From contig MU278362.1 of NCBI GenBank assembly GCA_022385755.1, positions 202,251 to 266,250 of the forward strand: DNA of 64,000 nucleotides, written 5' to 3'. The notes under the pieces are model-generated. The model was not told the origin of the DNA. It ran no database searches and worked only from the letters and a program-made list of their open reading frames with translations. This DNA comes from Trametopsis cervina (lineage: Eukaryota; Basidiomycota; Agaricomycetes; Polyporales; Irpicaceae). The position numbers and the translations under genes are program-made. Positions 24,778 to 36,759 of this stretch are shown here, piece by piece (positions within the stretch are counted from its first letter, which is position 1; every line of letters starts with the position of its first letter).

Positions 24778-26049
24778 TTAATAGGATGAGGGCAAATGTT
24801 TCTCAACCCAGACGATACAAGTCTCGAAGTATCCATCCTTGATAGCAGGCTCGGTCATAAGATCGTGCATTGCACCCTTTGTAGAGCGCGCTTTCAGTAT
24901 CGGCCTCGATGTTCAGTGAAATAACGTACTTCATACGTGACAAACTCCTTGTCAGACGCTTGAAGGAGCTCTGCGAACTCTTTCGTGGGAGGATAAGCAT
25001 TTACCTGCGCTGTTGGTCAGCATATCATGGGTACCTCAGCTTCTGGACTAACTGTGTCTTGGTTCCCGTGGAGGATTAAGACCTGTATATGCCCTCAATA
25101 AACGTCTCAGAAGAGGGCAACTAAAACTGCTAACAGGAAGGGCAGGCGGCCACAATCTATATCCTTTAGTGAGTAAAAGCGAGCCCTACATACTCGTGGC
25201 ATGAGTTATGAAGCGCAAGCAGGTGAGCATAATCCCTGGATCTTACCCTGTTAATCATGTCCGCGATGCCGCGAGCCGTTCCAACGGGTTTAATCCAGGG
25301 GTCTTTCAAGGCTTCCTCACCAACCGTCATGTCATGGGATAATTCCTGTGAAGCACGCACATCAACTGCACTGTACCAATCGTACCAATCTATGACCCCT
25401 AACCTTGTCTTGGATGGGTGTATCTATCGGAAAGTGAGGGAAAATCTTGGCTGCTATGTCGACGATCCCGCGAAAAAACGGCGAGGGCTTTCTGCTACCG
25501 ACTTCGATCAGCGGGCTGGAAGCAATGACTCCGGACAAGAGAGCAACAGTTTCCTTAGTGGGAGGGACCTCGGTGCGCGTTGCGAAGCTGAGCACCATGC
25601 CGCCAGCCTAAGGTGAGCAGAAAATAGATGAGTGTCCGTTTCTTGGAAGGAGATGGAGAGTAACATTTTCTGACCATAGAGTGTCCCATGAGGAATAGCG
25701 GTACCCCATTTCCAAACAATCCTTTCGTGTATTTGACTGCCCACTCTATGTCGGACATTCGTTCTTTTGCGCCACCCGTACGTCCGTAGACACTGTCAGG
25801 ACTCTTGTGGTCTTTGTCCAATGCAGTTCTGCCAAACCCACGCTCGTCATAGGCGAAGACCGCTACACCGCGCGAGGCCCATTTTACATTAGCGTCGGTG
25901 TAGCGACCGACATGTTCGAGGTAGCCGTGTATAAATACCAGGACTGCGCGCAACGGCGTGAGCGGAGGAGGTTCATACAGTCGAGTATAAAATGATGTTT
26001 CAAGAGGGCCTTGGAGCCAACGCTCAGTGTATGGCGCACCTCTATGCAT
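24778..26049 (-). CDS. Monoacylglycerol lipase-like serine hydrolase (S33 / Hydrolase_4 type)
   Basis: Cleaves monoacylglycerols to glycerol and fatty acid in well-studied relatives (yeast Yju3). It starts at 26049 with PYTERWLQGPLETSFYTRLY, the family N-terminus, then VLVFIHGYLEHVGRY (oxyanion HG), VAVFAYDERGFGRTALD, MSDIEWAVKYT and LFLMGHSM, the nucleophile elbow, which an intron interrupts. Downstream exons carry VLSFATRTEVPP, GVIASSPLIEVG, ELSHDMTVGEEALKDPWIK and AMHDLMTEPA with the catalytic His, then CIVWVEKHLPSSY at the stop (24778). About seven exons, all motifs present. The intergenic gap to DUF6534 copy 1 is under 300 bp, and the two genes converge. Confidence 0.85.
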
Positions 26050-27949
26050 AGGACGAGTATGCTTGGGGAAAGTAGGGGTCGATTGCCAGTGAGCAGAGCG
26101 AAGTGGCGGATAGTCTACGCCCCAAACATAATTGTTTTGAAAGTATCGCCATAATACACCAGTCCGCGAGTTGATTATCGAGATGAGAATTTGGAACCGC
26201 TGCGCGCACTATCTTGCCAGCCGAGTTTTTCGCCATGATGGAACGTTCGGATAGTGTACTTCCGTGTTTCAATTTTTTCGAGCGCAAGATGCTGACACAG
26301 ACAAAAAGGGGACTGTTCGCGTCAGAATGCAAAACAAGTAGTGCGAGGGGTTGAATATTCGAGCGTAGGCAGTGGGCTCTTCGGCGTAAAAAGCCAAACG
26401 TGCAGTGGCGTTTTGGTACCTTGCGAAGGGACCTGAGAACGGGGATGTGGCGCGCGGAAACCCGACCAGTTGGGGGCACGCCCGGTCCGATAGTGTGAGC
26501 GCCGGCAGGCAAACAATCATACACACCGCCTGTTGAGTGCCAGGTCAACGTATCCGTCATCGGTTCAACAACCTCCACCATCCTCCCTGTCATATAATCT
26601 CATGATCCTAATAAGACATACAATCATATAAATAGGTGACACGACACCTTAGGAAATTGAGGCGAATACGTGGACACGACCACTCGCTCTAAATGAACGT
26701 CATGTCTGTCACTGTCTGAACACGCCTACAGTTCTATGACACGTATGGATCTTCTTTCCTTATGTTTCCTACTCACCTGTCAGGGCATTGTGGTAGTAAA
26801 GGCTCTTGGTAGGTCTGTCTACTCACATCACACATAGCATTGCACTGATAAACTGCACATGCAGCTCACCAATCCAGTCTTGCTGTTTGATGACCCCCAA
26901 GATGTGCGCACATTGAATTGCATTCAGGGCCAGTGCTGTTGAGGCTGCACTCTCGTGGCGGTGTGTATCACTACATGCTCCGTAAAGAGGAAAAGCCAGC
27001 TGAAACCATCGTAGGGTATCATTGACACGAACACCGGCAATGGATTCAACGCAAAGCCACCGCGTTCTGACTTGGAATTATGCGCTATACAGGCGATATC
27101 AGCGATGATAGCGAGTTCTCGTGACAACTGTGGCATTCCGGATTGAACGAACTGCAGAACAGGCGTTCTCGACGCTTCGTTGCGCGGCCAATATATCGTT
27201 CTCTGAGAAGCCGCGCACGACAATCACTGTCAGGCCATGCTTCGCCCAGGCGTTCCGACGTCCTCGGCTCGATCTTCCAGCTGGGCAAATTGGTCATGTT
27301 TTCATGAACTTCGCTTCCTGGCGTACGATAACATTTCTCTCTCGCATGACAACGGGTTCGGTCAGAAATGTGGCGAGTTTTTGCGGCTAATGGGAACGGT
27401 GCTGGCGTCCCGTAGTACAACTGAAACTTCGCGTGTGCAATAGATAGTATTCCGAACCTCCGACCATCTCCATGCGGGAGGCTGCCGTACATCGGCGCAT
27501 TCTGGATGAGACGAGCGGATAAATGGCCAGGTACATGCTCGGGTTTGCGCATAGGATACGAAGCTCCAGTGTGCGCAACCCTTCGCCCGCAGATGCCTGC
27601 TTAGTCTTGAGTTTCCTATGAAATGCTCAGTCGTGCAGGAATACCAGACGCAGTATTTATTTCTGCTCTTCGTTATGTTGGTGGCTGAGCAGTGACTCCT
27701 GCTGTCGCCCACTCGCCGCTGACTTCTCAAGTCTGTATTGTCAGCCAACGCAGTCACCGTGATCCCTTTAGTCTCACCATGAGAAGTTGTCAGTAGTATG
27801 TTTCTCCTGTTTGCTGGCTGCATAACCTTTGATACTACCCAATATGAATATCAACTGTACTCATATTATGTATAGATATGGACACTACGATGAATCACAT
27901 ACACTGCCAGGAAAGATATGCAGCCAAAATTGTACACGCACGAGGCACA
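26050..27949. other. Region with only degenerate or unrecognised coding signal
   Basis: A 183-codon minus-strand frame spans 26593-26042 but shows no family motif and overlaps the lipase start, so it is not called a gene. On the minus strand near 27600-27440 a frame reads LRTLELRILCANPSMYLAIYPLVSS, reminiscent of a transmembrane receptor segment. It runs into other frames without convincing splice sites. This may be a decayed membrane-protein gene. Confidence 0.3.
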
Positions 27950-29385
27950 TCAATGCCACTCAGCCAGTTCGTAGCCTCTCCTCGAGCGCACCTGCCTTTT
28001 CTTTCGAGCCTCGTTGCTCATGATGAATCGACATAGCGTCATCAATGTCAAAGGCCATGCTAAGCTGTGCGAACAATGTTATTGTGGGAACATAAACGAC
28101 GGCACTTTCGTGACTTACAATACTGTGAGGTAATACCGAGTTGCCTGCAGATATTGATGAGATCATGCGAGGCGAGTGCCACGACTATCGATGCATACCG
28201 GTTGTTTGATTAGGAATATCAATCCGATGTATCGGAATGCTGAAGTTGAGAGCATTGAGAGGGTGAGATGGCGTGAGTTGTACAGGTAAGCAAATGGGAT
28301 AATACGGACCGAACACAAGCTGTGAACAGTTTAACTCCTGGCAGAGGAAATAGTGTCATGGCAGCTTACCAAAAAGAAAGGTGCGCCGTCATCTCGAAGA
28401 TACACCATGATATCTGCATTACTGCGGCGAGGACGATCCAATGCATTGACGATAGAGAGAATAACGGTGAGTGTATCGAAGGACACCTGGGGTTGTGAAT
28501 AAGCTTGTGTCAAGCTGAAAACTAGAGGTCCACACACCAGGCATGCCCATGCCGGGACGAGGGTTGGGCTCTTCCCAACGGTTGTACACGCCCCCAGCAC
28601 AGATACGTAGGTAGTTCGATCTATAATACAATTGGTTGGGAATTACGGGCGTGGGATGAAAGACGTACGATACGTGTCCTTTATACCAATCAGTGCGAGG
28701 ACGAAGGCAGGGACGTGTGTGATGATTAACGAGCTCAAAACTATATAGAATACATCTTTACGTCCGTCCCACGACCGAAGATGCCGCGTGATCAGGTACG
28801 CTGAACGGCTTGTAAGTACCAGGAATGATGCGGGTGGGTCTACGCACTGTTTGTTCCTACAGCGGACGTCATGATGCAAAAAATCAAAACGGCTGTGACA
28901 CTCTTGCATCTATAAATTTGCTGGGTTACTTCTCCGGAATAGTCAAGTTGAGATAACATACACCTGCCGAAATGAGATGGGGGCTACGAAATAGGATTCA
29001 GATGACTCACCAGCTCATTTATCACCGGTGGTCGCAGGAACACAAAAACTGCGTTATGATTCGGTAACCGCGACCGTTGTTCCCAAAGTCAGCCAATACG
29101 TACCGGTGTTGGCGTATATGAGACTGCATATGAGCCCGTACCGACTAAAACGAAACATCAATCGCGCTATCGAGAAGAAGGGGCGGCCTGTCCATATCAA
29201 AGTAATCTCTTGGTCGATCGTGATCAAGTATTCCCAGACAGTACAGACCAGGCTGATTACTGTAAAGTTGCTGTTAGCTACGAGTAAACTTGTAGCAATG
29301 TTTGTCTGCACTTACCTGCACAGTATCTGGTCAGGACCACATCATGCTTAGCAGACCAAAGGGTAGAGGACAAGGGGAAATCCAT
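27950..29385 (-). CDS. DUF6533-domain seven-TM-like membrane protein (copy 2, inverted sister of copy 1)
   Basis: Start at 29385 (MDFPLSSTLWSAKHDVVL). After an intron it reads VISLVCTVWEYLITIDQEIT plus LIW, the DUF6533 signature, then FRFSRYGLICSLIYANTG. Further exons: AYLITRHLRSWDGRKDVFY, FDTLTVILSIVNALDRPRRS, DDGAPFFL, FRYIGLIFLIKQP, and a last exon SRFIM-NEARKKRQ ending GYELAEWH at 27950. Nearly every exon matches copy 1 (14674-16159), including the shared C-terminus, but on the opposite strand. The frame appears open. Function unknown; probably a GPCR-like or transporter-like membrane protein. Confidence 0.75.
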
Positions 29386-30518
29386 CCTGCGAGTTGTGTG
29401 GCTCGGGCGTGCGCATTCTATATATCTGCATCCTATGTATCTTTGTTGTTGCACGATCAGCAGGCTTGGCGACCACTCACATACTCTGAATATCCTTTTT
29501 CAGCAACAATCCACGCACTTGCGAGGGACGCGTAACACTGTTTCCATTTTGAGATCTGGTCAGACTGAAGCAGGTATCTTCTTGACCGAACTGGATCGCA
29601 AAATATCATGCATAAGACTGCAATCACAGGAGATGATCTCTGTGCCACATTTGACAGATTCGGAGTTATTGGGCTGCGGACATCCTGGATAATCGTGAGT
29701 CTATGCAGGACAGAAGTCTATCTCGCGCCTTCGCAGCGTGAACGTCAACAAATTAACCCCACGCAGATGGTGTGAACGTAGAACCCATCGTCTGGATCAA
29801 CTGGGTATTCTCATTACAGATACACAGCCTGTCCGTCGTATCCTGCAGACCTGGTCGTAGTGCAAGAAAAAACGCACCTGTATCGCAAGAGAAAGCGTCT
29901 GTGCAGTGAGGAGAAACCATCATACCGTGCGCAAAACACGTGTATGAGGTACTCCCCGCGGATGTCCTCAGTGTGAGGCCCCATACCCGCTACACCGACC
30001 TCCATTATGCGTGTTCACATACAGTAGTTGAACGTTGATGCTTCCAGTGCATAGCTTCCAGCCACTGATGTACATCTGATCACATTGCTTTGTTCTCTTC
30101 GCCACTGAAAGGATATCGCTTGAAAGAATACTTGTCAGTCGTCTTCTAAAATGAATCGGATGTCACTGTTTGTGAGACTACTCACTATGCGCACTACCTC
30201 CCCGCATTTTCTCCAAACGCGCGTCGCAGGTCCGCTAGCACAGCAGCTGGAATGGTACCATGACGATAGTACGCTCAGCATTGGCTCCATATGCTGGATA
30301 ATTAGCCCTGCATTGGGTATGTACTCATGTGAGATCGTGAGGCCCTGCAAGGCCACTGAACGGATGTTCCAGTCACGTGATTCAAGAACTCTTGCATCGC
30401 GGTCACGCGCTAACGGCTTTCACGCTTGCACCTGACTTTCATTCACAAGCCACCGTCGGGTTGCAAGTCAATATACAGTAAGCTTTTGGACAAACCGTGT
30501 GCCTACGCATTTCGCCAA
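29386..30518. other. Divergent upstream region, DUF6533 copy 2 / Tdp1
   Basis: About 1.1 kb with no supported gene. A short block near 30370 resembles the flank near 13470 of DUF6533 copy 1, in the orientation expected from an inverted duplication. Confidence 0.35.
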
Positions 30519-33124
30519 ATGGACGGGTTCGATGATGACGAAATCCAAAGGTGAAGACACTTAAACCATGACCGTGGCTAGACGGCGATACTCATTGATA
30601 TTTATCCAGAGCCATTGCACTAAGTCTTCAAGAATCGGCTGCTGACAGTGCTTCAGGACAGGCTGCGGCCCTTGTAAAGGCTGAAGTAGCTGAAGTAATA
30701 GAAATTGATGACGACGATGACGATCCAGAATACCAAGCACAGCTTCAGCGTGCAATGGCAGAATCAAAGGCCTCAGCCCCGTCGCCCGCCTCAACGCCTC
30801 CTGCCTCGGGGAGCTCTGATTCGGCTCGAGCATATGCCACGACCGTACCACCTCCTTCAAGCGTATTCCTTACAGACCGAGCAGCTTTAGAACGCGAAAG
30901 ACTCGCACGACAAAAGAGGCAGCGTCCAGACTTTGAAGTCACCAACAACGTCATTCCGAAAGATGAGCTGGTTGATGATATGGACATTGAAGACCTGTCA
31001 GTCCGTCAAACGAAGAGGCAACGAGTTTCTTCTTCCATACCGTCCGCGCGCACCAACACATCCTATTGTAGCGAAGCATCGACCAGCGCACGACCTCATC
31101 CCGCTGGTGACGCGCTTTTTTACGATGGAGAGTTACGGCAAACTGCTAACAAGCATGTTGAGCCCATGAAGGATACGCGTCCTCTGTTTAGACTGAGTGA
31201 GATTCTCTCTCCGGTGAGTGCTTTCTATGATTCAGCGAAGCATGAAGGCTGACAGTGCTGGCAGAAGAGCGAGGTTGCTTTTGCAATCATTTCGGCCTAC
31301 GTGATTAATTTTCCATGGATGTACACATTCTTCGACCCCAAGACGCCTGTTATCGTTGTTACTCAAGATCAGCGTGGTAAGCTATTGAACGTATGTACTG
31401 CATTCCTATCTGAGGCGTACAAGGCGAGGAAACTATCAAGGAGGTTCTGCCGGAATGGATAAAGACTACGCCGTTTCTACGAGGAGGTTTCGGATGTATG
31501 CACATGAAGGCAAGCACTTCTGCGTTTCTTCAAATAGAAGAATACATAGCTAATATAGCAGCGTTCAGTTTATGTTGGTATGTTATTTGTCCGCTCCTCC
31601 ATCCTTAGTATTGACGCGCCCTACAGATATTCTATAAAACAGGTCGCCTACGAGTAGTCATCTCGACAGCGAATTTGATTGAACATGATTGGAGAGACAT
31701 CGAGAATGTGAGACCGATCCTCCTCTACCTTCGCACCCCTTTTGACCGCATTCCGCAGTCTGTCTGGGTGCAAGATGTCCCGGCTCGTGTCAATCCACTC
31801 GCGCACGATCCCAGAGCTGAAGACTTCGCGTCAGCTATGACCCGTGTGCTGAGGAGCGTGAACGTCGCACCAGCCCTGATCACTTTGATGCGGAATGGGG
31901 TGCGTTCGAGAGTCTCAATAGTTGCCTGCTCTCACATAGATGCAGCATGATCTACCGCTGCGCCGTCTTGAAGAACTGCGTGAGAAATGGGATTTCTCCA
32001 GGGTTACCGTGAAGCTGATACCTTCACTCGCTGGGAAGCACGAAGGCTGGCCTTCGGTTCGTTTTATCTCCTCCTTCCCGAGGCAGGACACAATACTCAT
32101 TATCAGGATCACAGGTTATTAGGAATGGGCACACTGCCCTCATGAAAGCGATCCGCGACATGAACGTCGAAACTCCTCAAGGCAAGGAACTTATTCTTGA
32201 GTGTCAGGTAAGGCAGCTACGCTACACAGGGTGTTGGACGACTCGGTGACGGTTTGCATCAGGGGTCCTCCATCGCCGCATATAGCACACAATGGACAAA
32301 TGAGTTTTATGTCTCTGCGCGAGGAGAGTCAGCTGAGAAATGGCTTGCCAAACCGAGAACGCAACGTGCCAAACTGCCTTACCCTCCGATCAAGATCCTG
32401 TTTCCAACAAAGCGAACAGTTCAACAGAGCGTTCTTGGTGAAAATGTACGTACTAGCACGTCAAGTAGAATTTCATGTCAATTGAGTTCATTGTATAGGG
32501 TGGCGGGACAATGTTCTGTCGGCGGAATCAATGGGAGGCCGCAAAGTTTCCTCGCGAGCTATTCTACGATTCAAGAAGCAAGCGTGGGCGTGTGCTCATG
32601 CATTCTAAGGTATGATCACTCCTCCATCCCATCTAAGTATCATGATGACGATGATGAAGAACAGATGGTGATTGGTACCTTCCGTCTGTCCGGACTGGCC
32701 GCCAAGGTCCCCGGCAAGGCGAAGTCAGAACAGGACGGCGCTGCAACTAGCGATAACTGTATTGGTTGGGCGTATGTAGGCTCGCATAACTTCACATCTT
32801 CCGCCTGGGGAACACTATCTGGCTCAGACTTCAACCCTGCGTTGAATGTGAGTGATTGATACCAGTACTGAGTTATGTGTCATCTGACTCTCTTACTACC
32901 CCAGATCACTAATTTTGAATTGGGCATCGCCTTTCCGCTCCGAGATGAAAGCCATCTCGCTAGTGTGGCGTGCTGGGAGCGGCCACCAAAGAAGTACGCG
33001 CTGGGAAGCGATGAGCCGTGGGTGAGTGCTGCAATATTCCCACTCCTATCAGCTTCCTGATCAACAACTGCGCTGTTATGACCAGTTCCAATCCGAGTCA
33101 GCATGCTTCACAGAAGAATCTTGA
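30519..33124 (+). CDS. TDP1: Tyrosyl-DNA phosphodiesterase 1 (Tdp1) with N-terminal UIM-like motifs
   Basis: Nuclear repair enzyme that removes topoisomerase I peptides and other 3' blocks from DNA. Exon 1 (30519-30550) encodes MDGFDDDEIQR. Exon 2 gives IQRAIALSLQESAAD and EYQAQLQRAMAESKA, two ubiquitin-interacting-motif-like helices around a poly-Asp run, then a basic linker. Catalytic half 1: VINFPWMYTFFD, then MHMK, a 9-bp microexon (31569-31577, Phe-Met-Leu), and IFYKTGRLRVVISTANLIEHDW, i.e. His-x-Lys plus Asn of the first HKN motif. Half 2: RVLMHSK (about 32600) and WAYVGSHNFTSSAWG (about 32770-32815) with the second HKN set. The C-terminus ends QSESACFTEES at 33124. The intron after MHMK uses a GC donor. 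All catalytic residues are present. Confidence 0.9.
31569..31577 (+). other. 9-bp microexon in Tdp1, preceded by a GC-AG intron
   Basis: The upstream exon ends AAG at 31509. The intron 31510-31568 begins GCAAGC and ends CAG. The microexon TTTATGTTG is followed by GTATGT at 31578. The next exon starts at 31627. Only this parse restores the continuous family motif HMK-FML-IFYKTGRLRV. Confidence 0.7.
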
Positions 33125-33598
33125 CGGTTAGATGACAACACAGTACCTGTACGTCTCATGTCAGCGGTGGCCCTGATATCATGATCACAGCACACCCGTT
33201 CACCCCTAGAAGTTAATCATGATAGAGGGACATTCTAAAACCTGGAAGTTGCGGTAGTGCCACGGCGCTCATTCATCATACATCACCTTGTGTACTCAGT
33301 GCCTTGGGGTTGTACGACGGACCGATACGCAACTGTAACGGAGAGATCCTTGTTGCTACCTTGCATGTCGAATTGCTGTCACATTGGGTCCAATAATGCA
33401 ACGTGGACACACTCTCACCTCCTACTGTATTGCTACTAGCTGCATCGAATATGATTGATCGTTCGCCCTTTGTACTAACGCATTGTCGATCTGGGAACAG
33501 CACTACGAGCGGTACCTGACAGTCACAAAGCTCGGTGTCGTATTTATAAAGGGAGACAGTACACCTGCGATCTGTGTTCTCCCTCTTTTAGGACCTCA
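33125..33598. other. Intergenic region with TATA-like box before DUF6533 copy 3
   Basis: No gene seen. TATTTATAAAG lies at 33541-33551, about 50 bp before the ATG at 33599, a reasonable core-promoter element. Confidence 0.4.
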
Positions 33599-35079
33599 AT
33601 GGACGCTTCACCGGCCTTGATCTCTGCTGCCCATGATGTGATTCTAACGAGGTACATTACAAGTAAGCGACATGGGTTCAGAATACATCCATGCTGCCTG
33701 TGCTGACGAACATCCCAGTATCAGGCCTGGTTGTCACATTATGGGACTATACACTCATCCTTGACCGTGAAGTCAGAGTCATGTGGAAACGACCAAGCTT
33801 CTCCTTGACCATGATGGTCTTTTGTCTGAGCCGCTATGGGCTTATTCTTGGAATGTTGTATGTCAATACTAGTGAGTCGTTTATGCCTTTGCGCACTCCT
33901 TTGCTCCATGCTGACGAAGTCTCGCATGCAGTACTTGTATTCTTACCATCAACCTCAGAAACCGCGTTGAGTAACGTCGTGAGTTGATATAACGTCAGAG
34001 TGCCCGGACATTCCTGAGCCCGACTTTAGGCGTGCGTGAACTGTCTACGACTGTGCTTCCCAACTTACCCATATTCCCAGTTGCGAAATCTTTTCCCCAC
34101 TTGTGGTTGCTTTCCTCACGATGTCAGCATTGATAGGGACAAACGGTACGTGCGCTCATCGGCGGTCCACGGTGGGCACTAATCTAATGTTCTGCCCAGT
34201 ATATCTTGTCGTGCACCACCTGGAAGCATGGGAAGGCCGCAGAATAATCCTCCGCGCAATTATAGCAGGCCTAATCCTCACACATATTCCCGCGTTAATC
34301 TTGAGTGTGATTGGAATGAAAGATGCTGTCGGTATGAAGAATACCCTAGTCTCCAGTGTTCAGCCCACTTATATGTTTTCAGCGGATTCTATTTACTTTT
34401 CTCCCCTCGCAACGTGTGCTCTCGCAAAGAAGCCGATGAAGCTGACTGCGGCATGGATATGTGTGGTAGATAACTAACAGCTCTTCCGGTTGGATGTGAA
34501 AGAGCTGATGGATGCCCCCTACAGGTGGTATTCGACACGTTCACAGTGGTATTGGGTGTTCTCAACACATTCCATCGACCGCGTCGCCGTAACGCGGATA
34601 TTCCATCGTACCTCAGCAGTGACGGCGCGCTGTATTTTATGGTACGCTATATAAGCTCAACTCACTGCTTTCCAACATCTTCTGACAAAATTCCAGACGA
34701 TTTTTGGCGAGTGTGCCACGAATTATAGCGTTGGGCGAAGACTAATGTAAAGCATCCAGCGCTGCGATATGTCGGATTAATTTGCATAGTCAAGCTATCG
34801 GTATGGATCAGCTCTTCGTGCATTTAAGCTTTATTTATATGACCACATTTACACAGCTGAACGAATTTTGGACGGCTATGTTGTAGGTTGCAGCGATAGC
34901 AGCATACTGCCAATATAACTAACGGCGTTCTCCACAGTATGCTCTGGCCCCTGACGTTTGTTACGTTGTCAAGATTCATTCTGAGTAGTGAGGCCTCGAA
35001 GAAGGGACAGCAAGTTTCCACCCATTCTCTATCAATCCGTACAGACGCGACCGTCGTCGAGCTCGCTAGCTGGCCTTGA
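33599..35079 (+). CDS. DUF6533-domain membrane protein (copy 3)
   Basis: Begins MDASPALISAAHDVILTRYI. After an intron it reads VSGLVVTLWDYTLILDREVR plus VMW, the DUF6533 motif, then FCLSRYGLILGMLYVNT. Further exons: VYLVVHHLEAWEGRRIILRA, AGLILTHIPALILSVIG, VVFDTFTVVLGVLNTFHRPR with DGALYFM, and LRYVGLICIVKLS (about 34760-34800). The last exon, FVTLSRFILSSEASKKGQQ, ends VVELASWP at 35079. Same architecture and exon pattern as copies 1 and 2 but clearly more diverged. It converges on the glutamine-synthetase-like gene, whose stop is only about 95 bp away. Function unknown. Confidence 0.75.
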
Positions 35080-35172
35080 TGGGGATCAAAAACATACTTC
35101 ATGACGCTCGCGATTTCTGTATATCACATTCTAAGAGTACAAAATCACATTTGGTTCCCGATATCAGACTGC

Positions 35173-36759
35173 CTAATAAAAATTGACCAATTTTGTTACC
35201 GTCTCCTCTTCAGTGTCCGCGACCAATAGTTCCTCAAGAGTCTAATCCCAGGGAATCAATAAAAATCGCCGCCAATGACTGAAAGTACATACCGCGTTGA
35301 CGCTCAGATACGTCGAGACGAAATGGTGTCCAAGCACTGCTCGAAGCTCCTGGTCCTTATCAAGGTTCTCCCGGGCCTGTTTGAGCGATAAAGGCACTCT
35401 GCCCGTATTCTGAACTCCCTTCTCCGCCTTCTCGTTATCGTCCATCTGCGCCACAGGTCTCGCGCAGTCGCCTGACTGCAGCGGCGTGCCGTCCAGGAGC
35501 GTGCTAGTCCCAGCGCCGAGCAGCCCTGCGAGGACAAGGTGTGGATTCGCGGTGGCGTCGACGAAGCGACACTCGAAACGGTGCTGACCAGGAGAGCCAG
35601 ACAGCCGGACGGTGGCCTCGCGGTTCTCGGTTCCCCACGAGGCGTAGGTGCCTCCAGACCAGACACCGTCGCCTACGCGGGCGTACGAGTATTTGGTGGG
35701 CAGCGTGAATGCACACAGTGCGGGGACGTGTGCGAGTACGCCCTGCAGGAACGACCGCTCGCTGGATGTCATCGTTGGTCCAAAGGATGCGTCCGTGTCG
35801 CGCAGCGGTGCCGGGGAGGATGTGTTGTGGACCGAGATGTTTGTGTGCATGCCACTTCCAGCTGATGTGATGTTAGTCACTGTGTAAGATGCCCAGGAAG
35901 AAGTGACATACTACTTGTCGTGTACAACCTCGGGGCGAACGTGGCCCGAAGGCCGTGTTTGCTCGCAATGTTGTAGATGGTCTCGCGAGTTTGGATCAAT
36001 GCGTCGGCCGCTTCCATAGGCGGTAAGGGGCCTGTCACGACTTCGTACTAAATGTAGATCAGCATCGTTGTTCGTGAGACCGCAAAAGAGACGAACTTGT
36101 CCCGGGGCCGCTTCAGCGTGGTACATTTGCAGCTCGATACCCGCATCTTCGAGGGCATCTGCGATCTCTTCCATCACTTTACTTTCTACCGTCCCAGAGG
36201 GCAACTTGGCGGAGGTCGACCAGTCAGCCCAGTTCACGGGCACGATAGCAGGAGTCGTCTGGCTGAGCAAGATGAATTCTGACTCGAATCCGACGAGGTA
36301 CGTGACACCGGCACCTGCAGATGCCTTTTCGACGACGCTGTTCAGTAGCCATCGAGGACAGAGTGGGACTGTTAAGCCGTGCTCGGGCGTGGGTGTTTTC
36401 TCCTGGAAAAAGCCAAAGATGCTCGCATGACCAGGCGCGTACGGTGCGAGACGGAAGGAGCTCAGATCGAGCACGTAGTGGTATTCCCCGACACCCGTGA
36501 AGCCTGGCGCCAACGCGAGGAATACAATCCCGAGGGAGGCCTTCGTGATGGACACACCAGGCCGAGAGGAGCGCAGGAGTCTCGCAAAGTATTTGCGAGG
36601 GACGACCCTGTATCTGGTGTTGTTGATGTAGTCCGACCAGGTGATGCGAATGTATTTAACTCCAAGCGAGTCAAGATACTTGTCGTCCTGGAGGTTTCCG
36701 AGAGTTTCTCGTTCAACCAACGCGGGAGTGTAGGCGACGCCGTACTTGTGGTCGGACAT
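35173..36759 (-). CDS. Glutamine synthetase-family protein (type I-like GS domain)
   Basis: Starts MSDHKYGVAYTPA at 36759. The N-terminal beta-grasp part is YLDSLGVKYIRITWSDYINNTRYRVV. The catalytic domain carries YLVGFESEFILL (metal-binding ExE), IELQMYHAEAAPGQ, and after introns SGMHTNISVHNTSS (the H-x-N ammonium/ATP site, about 35850), YSYARVGDGVWSGGTYASWG, then the R-x-E-x-R region HRFECRFVDATANPHL. The last exon, joined across an intron (gtatgt near 35293, acceptor near 35243), ends TLEELLVADTEEETVTKLVNFY at 35173, the family C-terminus. About 450 residues. It belongs with the GS-like proteins related to FluG's C-terminal half and bacterial gamma-glutamyl-polyamine/GS-I enzymes, so the amine substrate may not be ammonia. 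Long plus-strand frames over it are antisense shadows of a GC-rich gene. Confidence 0.87.

Noticed and set aside
26042..26593. 183-codon minus-strand frame
   Set aside because: No recognisable domain, overlaps the lipase start region, odd composition and no relation to neighbours. Not called.
27440..27600. Minus-strand fragment resembling a membrane receptor segment
   Set aside because: Single short stretch without matching exons on either side; noted in the intergenic entry but not called a gene.
35539..36430. Several long plus-strand frames (60-130 codons) over the glutamine-synthetase gene
   Set aside because: Antisense shadows of a GC-rich coding strand; no motif, and the minus strand gives a full GS domain.
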